Under the pieces are notes generated by a model, which was not told the DNA's origin, ran no database searches, and saw only the letters and a program-made list of their open reading frames with translations. A stretch of 64,000 nt of DNA from Streptomyces marincola. Lineage in GTDB: Bacteria; Actinomycetota; Actinomycetes; Streptomycetales; Streptomycetaceae. Below, piece by piece: positions 8,387-14,428 of the stretch. The position numbers and the translations under genes were made by a program. Location: assembly GCF_020410765.1 (NCBI RefSeq), contig NZ_CP084541.1:4917001-4981000 (forward strand), written 5' to 3'. The stretch's first letter is position 1, and every line of letters starts with the position of its first letter.

Positions 8387-9349
8387 ATGTTTGCCGCCTA
8401 CGCCGCGCGTTTCGACGCGGACCAGCCGCTGAACGCGCTCGAACTCGGGGAGCGGCCGGAGCCGCGGGTGCCGCCGGGGTGGACGGTCGTCGACGTCAGA
8501 GCCGCCTCGCTGAACCACCACGACCTGTGGACGCTGCGCGGCGTGGGGATCGGCGAGGAGGCGCTGCCGATGATCCTGGGCTGCGACGCGGCCGGCGTCG
8601 ACGCCGAGGGGAACGAGGTGGTCGTGCACTCGGTGATCGGCGCGACCGGGCACGGCGTCGGCCCGGCGGAGCGGCGCAGCCTGCTGACCGAGAAGTACCA
8701 GGGCACGCTGGCGCGACGGGTCGCCGTGCCGGCGTGGAACGTGCTGCCCAAGCCCGCGGAACTGTCGTTCGAGGAGGCGGCCTGCCTGCCCACGGCGTGG
8801 CTGACCGCCTACCGCATGCTGTTCACGAACGCCGGTGTGCGGCCGGGGGACAGCGTTCTGGTGCAGGGCGCGGGCGGCGGCGTGGCCACCGCGGCCATCG
8901 TGCTCGGCAAGGCCGCGGGGCTGCGGGTGTTCGCCACCAGCCGGGACGAGGCCAAGCGCGAACGCGCCATGGAACTGGGCGCGAGCGGCGCGTTCGCGCC
9001 CGGGGCGCGGCTGCCGCAGCGGGTCGACGCGGTGATCGAGACCGTGGGCGCCGCGACGTGGTCGCACTCGGTGAAGTCGCTGCGCCCCGGCGGCACGCTG
9101 GTGATCTCCGGGGCCACCTCGGGCCCGTCGCCCGCGTCGGCCGAGCTGAACCGCATCTTCTTCCTCGAACTGAAGGTCGTCGGCTCGACGATGGGCAGCA
9201 AGGAGGAACTGGCGTCGCTGCTCGCCTTCTGCGCGGCCACCGGGGTGCGCCCGGTGATCGACTCGGTGCTTCCCCTCGACCGGGCCCGCGAGGCGTTCGC
9301 GAGGCTGGCCGAGGGCGACGTCTTCGGCAAGATCGTCCTCAATCCCTGA
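8387..9349 (+). CDS. Medium-chain (zinc-type) alcohol dehydrogenase / quinone oxidoreductase-like protein
   Basis: This 320-residue MDR-superfamily oxidoreductase has a GroES-like N-terminus (WTVVDVRAASLNHHDLWTLRG; MILGCDAAGVD) and a Rossmann domain with VLVQGAGGGVATAAIVL at about residues 157-173. The four-Cys structural-zinc lobe is absent, so it fits the zinc-independent quinone-oxidoreductase branch. It probably reduces a small carbonyl or quinone with NAD(P)H; the substrate is unknown. The ATG at 8387 follows a -10-like TAGCGT by six bases, suggesting leaderless translation. Confidence 0.87.
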   Translation: MFAAYAARFDADQPLNALELGERPEPRVPPGWTVVDVRAASLNHHDLWTLRGVGIGEEALPMILGCDAAGVDAEGNEVVVHSVIGATGHGVGPAERRSLLTEKYQGTLARRVAVPAWNVLPKPAELSFEEAACLPTAWLTAYRMLFTNAGVRPGDSVLVQGAGGGVATAAIVLGKAAGLRVFATSRDEAKRERAMELGASGAFAPGARLPQRVDAVIETVGAATWSHSVKSLRPGGTLVISGATSGPSPASAELNRIFFLELKVVGSTMGSKEELASLLAFCAATGVRPVIDSVLPLDRAREAFARLAEGDVFGKIVLNP

Positions 9350-9428
9350 CCGTTCCCCGCGCGGCGGGCGGCGTCCGGCCGGTCGCGGGCGGGGGCGCCG
9401 GTCCGGCGGGGGCGGGCCGTTCACGCCG

Positions 9429-9472
9429 GTGTGCCGTTCAGGCCGGCGGAGTGTGCCGTTCAGGCCGGCGGG
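9429..9472. repeat. 22-bp tandem duplication at a gene 3' end
   Basis: Two head-to-tail copies (9429-9450 and 9451-9472) share 21 identical bases beginning GTGTGCCGTTCAGG. The second copy contains the stop codon (9460-9462) of the minus-strand membrane-protein gene, so the copy at 9429-9450 lies just downstream of the coding region. This looks like a replication-slippage duplication. Confidence 0.8.
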
Positions 9473-9699
9473 GCGGGCGGCCGGTGGCGGGCCGCGAGGA
9501 GGCCGCCGACACCGGGGACCAGCGCCCGGAACCGGGCCGGGCGCACCGGCCAGGCGATCACGACGGTCACCAGGTAGGCGGTGCCGTGCAGCGGGCCCAG
9601 CAGTGACGAGACCGCCTCCGCGTGCACGGTGAACAGGTTGAGCAGCAGCGCCGCGAGGCTTCCGGCCTCGACGGCCGCCGCCACGCGCAGGGCACGCAC
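9460..9699 (-). CDS. Small membrane protein, DUF3817-like
   Basis: The 79-residue protein has two or three hydrophobic segments (VEAGSLAALLLNLF, LHGTAYLVTVVIAW, FRALVPGVGGLLAA) and an N-terminal R-x-x-x-x-E arrangement like DUF3817 proteins. The function of that family is unknown. The start is GTG at 9699 with GAGG about seven bases upstream. It lies six bases after the stop of the upstream DUF2269-like gene, so they form an operon. The 3' end carries a 22-bp tandem duplication. Confidence 0.65.
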   Translation of the reverse strand: MRALRVAAAVEAGSLAALLLNLFTVHAEAVSSLLGPLHGTAYLVTVVIAWPVRPARFRALVPGVGGLLAARHRPPAPPA

Positions 9700-9705
9700 C
9701 GTGCC

Positions 9706-10143
9706 TCACGCTCCCGTCGTGGAGCCGGGGCGCACGATCATCAGCACGACCACGACGGCCCACAGCAGGTTGAACACGCCCGTCACCATGGCGAGTCGCG
9801 CGGCCCCGGCCCGGCGCGGCTCCTCGGCGCCGTGCGGCGTCGCGAGCAGGCGCTCCTGCCCGGGCAGGATCGACAGCGCGAGCAGCCCGGCGGCAAGCGC
9901 GGTCAGCAGGACCGACGTGAGCAGCCAGGCGTCGGTGAGCACGCCGAGCGAGGCGCCGGTCGCGATGCCGAACACCGGAACGGCCACCCCGACGACCGCG
10001 TATCCCCGGCATATCCGGTGCAGCAGGTCGGCTCCCGGCGCGGACTGCCGCACGAGGCGGGGGAACATCGAGGCGGCGACGGCGATCGGTCCGACGACGA
10101 GGATCGCCGCGATCACGTGCACGAACAGCAAGAACTTGGTCAC
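9706..10143 (-). CDS. Four-helix membrane protein, DUF2269-like
   Basis: The 145-residue protein has about four TM helices: KFLLFVHVIAAILVVGPIAV, a GYAVVGVAVPVFGIATG segment, LTSVLLTALAAGLLALSI and VTGVFNLLWAVVVVLMIV. The helix-1 His and the G-P motif resemble DUF2269/CopD-like membrane proteins of unknown role. I chose the GTG at 10143 because GGAG lies eight bases upstream and the protein then starts at the first helix; the longer frame to 10212 would run into the divergent PadR promoter. It is probably co-transcribed with the DUF3817-like gene. Confidence 0.7.
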   Translation of the reverse strand: MTKFLLFVHVIAAILVVGPIAVAASMFPRLVRQSAPGADLLHRICRGYAVVGVAVPVFGIATGASLGVLTDAWLLTSVLLTALAAGLLALSILPGQERLLATPHGAEEPRRAGAARLAMVTGVFNLLWAVVVVLMIVRPGSTTGA

Positions 10144-10193
10144 CGCGAGGACTCCACTCCTGGAAACCGGCACCCCGGGCGGGGTGATGTGTT

Positions 10194-10242
10194 GGTAGGC
10201 AATAGGTAGCACGTCTATGGGTTTCTTAGGTAGTCTGCCTAC
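10194..10242. promoter_or_regulatory. PadR operator and promoter region
   Basis: A 15-bp dyad (10227-10241, TAGGTAGTCTGCCTA, one mismatched pair) overlaps the -10-like TAGTCT (10231-10236), eight bases before the padR ATG. A matching half-site GTAGGCA lies at 10194-10200. The spacing suggests autoregulation by PadR and perhaps co-control of the divergent DUF2269 gene. This is inference. Confidence 0.45.
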
Positions 10243-10244
10243 TC

Positions 10245-10586
10245 ATGAAGTCAGACGCAGTGCGCGGCCACCTCGACGGGTTGCTGCTTGCCGTGCTCGA
10301 ACCGGGGCCGCTGCACGGGTACGCGATCATCACCGCCGTGCAGGAACGCAGCGGCGGCGCGCTCCAGTTGCGCACCGGCACCATCTATCCCGCCTTGAAC
10401 CGCCTGGAACGGCTCGGCCTCCTGCACAGCAGCTGGGAGTCCGTCGGCGAACGCCGGCGCCGCCGCTACGCGCTGACGGACGCGGGCCGCGGCGCGCTCG
10501 CCGAGGAACGCACCGCGTGGCGCGCGTTCACCGCGGCCATCGGCTCGGTGCTCGACGCCGGCCCGTCCGTGCGGCCGGCGACATGA
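10245..10586 (+). CDS. PadR-family transcriptional regulator
   Basis: This 113-residue PadR protein has the standard winged helix: LLAVLEPGPLHGYAIITAVQ, the TGTIYPALNRLERLGLL recognition region and a YALTDAGRGALAEE wing, then a short dimerisation helix. PadR proteins are usually ligand- or membrane-stress-responsive repressors. The gene lacks a ribosome-binding site and has a -10-like element eight bases before the ATG, so it is probably leaderless. Its TGA overlaps the ATG of the permease-prefix-domain gene, the usual PadR/partner arrangement. Confidence 0.93.
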   Translation: MKSDAVRGHLDGLLLAVLEPGPLHGYAIITAVQERSGGALQLRTGTIYPALNRLERLGLLHSSWESVGERRRRRYALTDAGRGALAEERTAWRAFTAAIGSVLDAGPSVRPAT

Positions 10587-11416
10587 AGCGCGCCCGGCCC
10601 GGCGCCCCGGCCGACGGCGTCGGCGCTCCTGACGCGGTCGTCGCTTCCGGCGCGGCCGGTGTGCTCGGTGTGCCCGGCGCGGCCGGTGCTCCTGATGGGG
10701 GCGGCGCTCCTGATCGAGTGGTCGCTCCCGACGGGGTCGAGCCGGTGGCGCCGTCGGAGGCGGACCCGGTCGACGCGTACGCGACCGCGCTCGCCGCGGC
10801 GCTGCACGGTCCTCGGGCAGCCAAAACGCGCATGGTCGAGGAGATGCGCGACGGACTCGCGGACTCCGTCGCGGCCCGTACCGCCGAAGGACTGCCCTAC
10901 CGGCGGGCCGCCGCCGAGGCGATCCGCGAGTTCGGCACGGTCGAGGAACTGGCGCCGGTCTGCCAACGCGAACTGACCATCGCGCAGACCCGGCACACCG
11001 CGCGGTCGGTCGCGTTGACCGCGCCGCTCCTCGCCGCCTGCTGGGCACTGCTTCTCGGGGCGGGACTTCCCGGCCCCGCCCGCCTGGTCGCCCTGCCGCT
11101 GGTGGGCGTCGCGGCGCTCGCCGCGCTGCTCGGGGCGGGCACGCTCGCCGGGACCGGCGTCCTGGCCCGGCGGCTGCCCGTCCCCGAACGGCTGCCGCTC
11201 CTCGTCGCGTGGGCCGGAACGATCGCGAGCGCGGCCATGGCGCTGGCCACCCTCGCGCTGGCCGTGACGGCTCCGTCAGCCGCGGCCTGGCCACTGGTGA
11301 CCTGCGCGGGCGCGCTCACCGTCGCCTCGCACGCCGTGCTGGCGGCCTCGGCGCGCGCCTGCCGCCGGTGCGTCCGCGCGGACACGGCCCCACCCCGTGT
11401 GGCGGAACCGGCCTGA
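10583..11416 (+). CDS. Membrane protein with permease-prefix (HAAS-like) domain
   Basis: This 277-residue protein begins with a low-complexity Gly/Ala/Pro/Asp stretch (about residues 1-55) containing APDxVV-type repeats. A soluble helical domain follows at about 60-130 (DAYATALAAALHGPRAAKTR; REFGTVEELAPVCQREL), typical of the HAAS/permease-prefix module often coupled to PadR. Four hydrophobic TM segments follow (about residues 145-260). It overlaps padR by four bases (ATGA). The partner or transported substrate is unknown. The DNA for the N-terminal repeat could be prone to length change. Confidence 0.75.
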   Translation: MKRARPGAPADGVGAPDAVVASGAAGVLGVPGAAGAPDGGGAPDRVVAPDGVEPVAPSEADPVDAYATALAAALHGPRAAKTRMVEEMRDGLADSVAARTAEGLPYRRAAAEAIREFGTVEELAPVCQRELTIAQTRHTARSVALTAPLLAACWALLLGAGLPGPARLVALPLVGVAALAALLGAGTLAGTGVLARRLPVPERLPLLVAWAGTIASAAMALATLALAVTAPSAAAWPLVTCAGALTVASHAVLAASARACRRCVRADTAPPRVAEPA

Positions 11417-11500
11417 CCCGGCGAACCCCCTGGGACCGGCGTCCCGCGCGGCGAGGGCCTGGCGAGCGGCACGACCGGCCTGACCGGTCGGCGCCGCTCC

Positions 11501-11654
11501 GCCTGCGCGCACGCGCGGACGGGCGGGGAGAGCCCAGGCGCGATGACGGCGGGTTCACCCGCGTCATCGCACGCGCGCACGCGCTGGCAGAAGTTGGTCG
11601 TGGGAGACCTCTTCGACCACCGCCTGCGCGCACGCGCGCACGCGCGGGCAGAAG
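11501..11654. repeat. GC dinucleotide-rich direct repeats in an intergenic region
   Basis: A 17-bp sequence GCCTGCGCGCACGCGCG occurs at 11501-11517 and 11622-11638. A 25-bp block ending GGCAGAAG occurs at 11569-11593 and 11630-11654 with one mismatch. The alternating purine/pyrimidine CGCGCACGCG runs could adopt Z-DNA. They lie between the stops of the convergent permease-prefix and long PadR genes; the 272-bp gap (11417-11688) holds no gene. Confidence 0.6.
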
Positions 11655-11688
11655 CCCGCGGGGGCGACGGGCGGGCGGGGGCGCGTGC

Positions 11689-12654
11689 TCAGCCGTGGGG
11701 AGAACGCAGCATCGCGACCAGGTGCGCGGCGGCCGTCGACAAGTGGCGGCGCGCCTCGGCCAGGTCGGTCTGCGACACCCCGTGGTCTCGGGCCGCGTCC
11801 CGGACATCGTCACGGAACTTGTCGAGCAGCCGCTCAAGCTCCCTGACGGGCTCCTCGGCCCGCTCCGCCCACGCTTCCTCGGCCCGCTCCGCCCACGCTT
11901 CCTCGGCCCGCTGCGCCCGCGGTTCCCCGGCCCGCTCCGCCCGTGCCTGCTCCGGCCCGCGGCCCGGCCCGCGGGCCCGGTCGCCCTGCCACTCCTCCGA
12001 CGGAGGGCTCACGTACCGGCTCCAGCCGCCTATCTCGCCGCTCAGTCCTTCGAGGCCCTCCCGGATCGCTCCCGACCAGTCACCGGCGTTCGCGTGGGAC
12101 TGGACCCGGTCGTGGATGCGCCGCGCGGCCTCCTCGAAACGGTGACGCGCCGCCTCGGTCGCCTCCTGCGCCTGTTTCGCCTCCCGCCGGGCCCGGCGGG
12201 ACTCTTCCTTGGCGCGGCGCGCCTGCGCCGCCCACGCCGCGCGGCCGGCCGCCGTCTCCGTCGAGGTGCGCGCGGCGGCCGTGGCCTGCCGCACCTCCTG
12301 GCGCAGGTCGTGGGCCGACCCGCTGACGTCCTCCCGTATGTCCGCGGCCAGCGCCGCCAGGGAGTCCCGGATCTCCCGCTCCAGCTGGGTCAGCTCCGCC
12401 TCCCTCGCCGCCAACTCGCGCTCGCCCTCGGCGGTCAGCGAGTAGACCTTCCGCCCGCCTTCCTCGGTATGGGTGACCAGACCTTCGGCGGCCAGCTTCG
12501 CCAGTCGCGGGTAGACCGTGCCGGCCGACGGGGCGTAGAGCCCCTGGAAGCGCTCCTCCAGCAGCCGGATCACCTCGTAGCCGTGCCGGGGCGCCTCCGC
12601 CAGAAGCTTCAGCAGGTAGAGGCGAAGTCGGCCGTGGCCGAAGACGGGAGGCAT
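11689..12654 (-). CDS. PadR-family regulator with long helical C-terminus
   Basis: This 321-residue protein has an N-terminal PadR winged helix (RLYLLKLLAEAPRHGYEVIR; APSAGTVYPRLAKLAAEGLV; RKVYSLTAEGEREL, residues 1-80). It is followed by ~240 residues of charged, Ala/Glu/Arg-rich helix, including four 8-residue units of the AWAERAEE type (about 235-268). The length is about twice that of a normal PadR protein. The ATG lies one base after the stop of the upstream DUF4097 gene, so both form an operon. The long tail may form a coiled coil or bind the DUF4097 partner; that is inference. The operator-like repeats upstream of the operon suggest autoregulation. Confidence 0.88.
   Translation of the reverse strand: MPPVFGHGRLRLYLLKLLAEAPRHGYEVIRLLEERFQGLYAPSAGTVYPRLAKLAAEGLVTHTEEGGRKVYSLTAEGERELAAREAELTQLEREIRDSLAALAADIREDVSGSAHDLRQEVRQATAAARTSTETAAGRAAWAAQARRAKEESRRARREAKQAQEATEAARHRFEEAARRIHDRVQSHANAGDWSGAIREGLEGLSGEIGGWSRYVSPPSEEWQGDRARGPGRGPEQARAERAGEPRAQRAEEAWAERAEEAWAERAEEPVRELERLLDKFRDDVRDAARDHGVSQTDLAEARRHLSTAAAHLVAMLRSPHG
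11853..11948. repeat. 24-bp tandem repeat inside the long PadR gene
   Basis: Four head-to-tail 24-bp units start at 11853, 11877, 11901 and 11925. Units 1 and 2 are identical (CCTCGGCCCGCTCCGCCCAC...); units 3 and 4 are degenerate. Because 24 is a multiple of three, copy-number change would keep the frame and alter only the AERAEEAW helix repeat. Confidence 0.9.
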
Positions 12655-12655
12655 G

Positions 12656-13522
12656 TCAGACGTCCTTACGCGAGGTGGATGCGGCGGCGGCCGGGCCCGG
12701 CTCGGCCGGTGGGCGGCGCAGCAGCGCTATCGGACCGGAGACCGTGGAGCAGTGCACCGCCCCCGCTCCGGTGCCCAGCGTGCCGGAGAGCTGTCTCGCC
12801 CCCCACAGGCCCGAGACCCTCAGCTCGGGGAAAGCGGAGGAGATCACGCCGCCCGCGGTACCGGCCGAGACGCGGGCGCCGGCCGACTCGGGCAGCCGGA
12901 CCGCGATCTCGCCCGACACCGTGTTCAGCCGGACGTTCGCCGGTGCGCCGCCGTCCGCGAGGTCGACCACCATGTCCCCGCTGACGGAGTCGGCCTTCAG
13001 GCCCGGTGGGGTGCTGTCGATCACGGTCAGATTGCCCGAGACGGTGCTGAAGGTGAGCCGCCCGCCGAGCGCCTGGGCCTCGACGTCGCCCGAGACGGTC
13101 TCGGCCCGTACCCGTCCGTCGAGCCCGACGAGGGTGGTGCTGCCGCTGACCCCCCGCACGTCCGTACGTCCCGAGACGCCGCCGATCACCGCGGACGCGC
13201 CGACCACGCCGACGGTCAGGCGGCTGCGCGACGGGATCGACACCGAGACGACCGCGGTCCTGCGCCTCCCCTTGACGTCCAGCCACTTCAGGAAGTCGCG
13301 CCAGGGCAGGTCGTCGTAGGCGATCGTGAGCGAGCCGCCGTCGAGGCGCACGCTCAGGGGCGGCCCCGCGACGTCGGCGATCTCCACCCGCGCCGCCGTC
13401 CCCTCGGTGCCCACCACGTTGACCGCGCCGTTGACCACGCGCACGTCCAGCTCGTCGATGAGCCTGTCGTCGAAGGTGAGGGTCTGCGCCTCGGTGACGG
13501 ACCACTCGGATTGCACCGCCAT
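12656..13522 (-). CDS. DUF4097 family beta-strand repeat protein
   Basis: This 288-residue protein is built of repeated short beta-strand units of the form (V/T)SG-x-(hydrophobic): GVSGRTDVRGVSGSTTLVG, ETVSGDVEAQALGG, STVSGNLTVID, DSVSGDMVVDLADG and NTVSGEIAVRLP. These indicate the DUF4097 single-stranded beta-helix-like fold. No signal peptide or TM is visible, so it is probably cytoplasmic. The family commonly pairs with PadR regulators; its biochemical role is unknown. The ATG at 13522 has GGGGAG upstream. The gene is first in the operon with the long PadR gene. Confidence 0.88.
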   Translation of the reverse strand: MAVQSEWSVTEAQTLTFDDRLIDELDVRVVNGAVNVVGTEGTAARVEIADVAGPPLSVRLDGGSLTIAYDDLPWRDFLKWLDVKGRRRTAVVSVSIPSRSRLTVGVVGASAVIGGVSGRTDVRGVSGSTTLVGLDGRVRAETVSGDVEAQALGGRLTFSTVSGNLTVIDSTPPGLKADSVSGDMVVDLADGGAPANVRLNTVSGEIAVRLPESAGARVSAGTAGGVISSAFPELRVSGLWGARQLSGTLGTGAGAVHCSTVSGPIALLRRPPAEPGPAAAASTSRKDV

Positions 13523-13564
13523 GGTGGGACTCCCCGCTGAACACACCGGATGATGACGCGACCG

Positions 13565-13615
13565 TATATCGCGTCCACCCTCAACACGATATATCGCGTA
13601 CTGTTCAAGTCAAGT
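13565..13615 (-). promoter_or_regulatory. Promoter with repeated TATATCGCGT operator-like boxes
   Basis: TATATCGCGT occurs twice in direct orientation (13565-13574 and 13590-13599). The second copy overlaps the perfect palindrome CGATATATCG (13587-13596). On the minus strand TTGACT (complement of 13610-13615) lies about 16 bp before TATCGT, giving a plausible -35/-10 pair covered by the box. PadR proteins often bind ATAT-type dyads, so this is a likely autoregulatory operator of the DUF4097-PadR operon. Confidence 0.55.
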
Positions 13616-13660
13616 GGTCCCGGCGCGGGCCCATCGGCGCACGCCCCCCGGCTTCGTTTC

Positions 13661-13690
13661 CCGCCGCCCGCCGCCCGCCGCCCGCCGCCC
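13661..13690. repeat. Heptameric CCGCCCG short tandem repeat
   Basis: About four copies of CCGCCCG follow one another in the gap between the DUF4097 operon promoter and the end of the DUF6104 gene. This is a simple-sequence tract with no coding role seen. Confidence 0.75.
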
Positions 13691-13727
13691 AATCGTCGCG
13701 AGCCGTCCGGTCGTCGTCAGGGTGCCG

Positions 13728-13913
13728 TCAGTCCTCCTCGCCGTCCTCGTCGTCGAGCCGCGCGAGCCATGTCGCGAGCCGTTCCACGGGCACCTCGAAG
13801 TCGGGGTTGAGGTCGACGAACAGGCGGAGTTGATCGGCCAGCCACTCGAAGGTGACCTCCTCGTCGCCGCGCCGCTGCGCCAACTCCTCGATACCGCGGT
13901 CAGTGAAGTACAC
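13728..13913 (-). CDS. DUF6104 family small protein
   Basis: The 61-residue acidic protein begins MYFTDRGIEELAQRRGDEEV and ends in an LDDEDGEED tail. It matches the remembered DUF6104 family, a short protein strongly conserved in Streptomyces and of unknown role. The fold appears fully helical, with no TM. The start is GTG at 13913 with GGGAG upstream. It is divergent from the trypsin-co-occurring gene by 104 bp. Confidence 0.85.
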   Translation of the reverse strand: MYFTDRGIEELAQRRGDEEVTFEWLADQLRLFVDLNPDFEVPVERLATWLARLDDEDGEED

Positions 13914-14017
13914 GACGTGCTCCCGGACGCCAGAGGTGGGAAGGAAAACCCCAGGATAGGCAGCTGTCGGTACCGGCGGTTAACCTGCATGCACACACGC
14001 GCACGACGGGGGGTCGC

Positions 14018-14428
14018 ATGAGCAGTGGAGTCACCAGGATCAGCCTGCCGGACGGTACGCCGGTATGGGCCCGCATCTCGGACGCGGAGCAGGTGCTGCC
14101 CGCGCCTCGCGGCACGGGTGACGCCGGGTACACCGACACGGGCACGGCCGGCGGGAGCGGCGCCGGGTACGTCGACACCGGCCTCGTCGACCGCGCCGCC
14201 GCACAGGTCGAGAGCCTGCGCGGGCTGATCACCGGCGTCGCCTCGTCCGTGGCCGACGGGCTCCGCGCCGCGCGCCCCGACGAGGTCAGCGTCACGTTCG
14301 GCATCGAGTTGACCGCGAAGGCGGGCCGGGTCGTCGGGCTCCTCGCGGACGGGGAGGCCAAGGGCGCCATCACCGTGACGCTCACGTGGCAGGGCGGACC
14401 ACCGGAGGGGTTGGGGCAGGTGGAATGA
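14018..14428 (+). CDS. Trypsin-co-occurring domain 1 (CU044_2847-type) protein
   Basis: This 136-residue protein has a central Gly/Thr-rich, disordered stretch (about residues 30-60) and a C-terminal half with VSVTFGIELTAKAGRVVGLLADGEAKGAITVTLTW-like strands. The pattern FGIELTAKAG is the hallmark of the Trypco1 domain, which accompanies trypsin-like peptidases in actinobacterial conflict systems. Its role is unknown, probably an adaptor or inhibitor of the protease. GGGGGG lies upstream of the ATG. The TGA overlaps the protease ATG (ATGA), so the two proteins are made coupled. Confidence 0.85.
   Translation: MSSGVTRISLPDGTPVWARISDAEQVLPAPRGTGDAGYTDTGTAGGSGAGYVDTGLVDRAAAQVESLRGLITGVASSVADGLRAARPDEVSVTFGIELTAKAGRVVGLLADGEAKGAITVTLTWQGGPPEGLGQVE

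Noticed and set aside
11417..11688. CRISPR-like array in the GC repeat region
   Set aside because: Only two copies of each short repeat are present, with irregular spacing and simple CGCG composition, and no cas gene is nearby.
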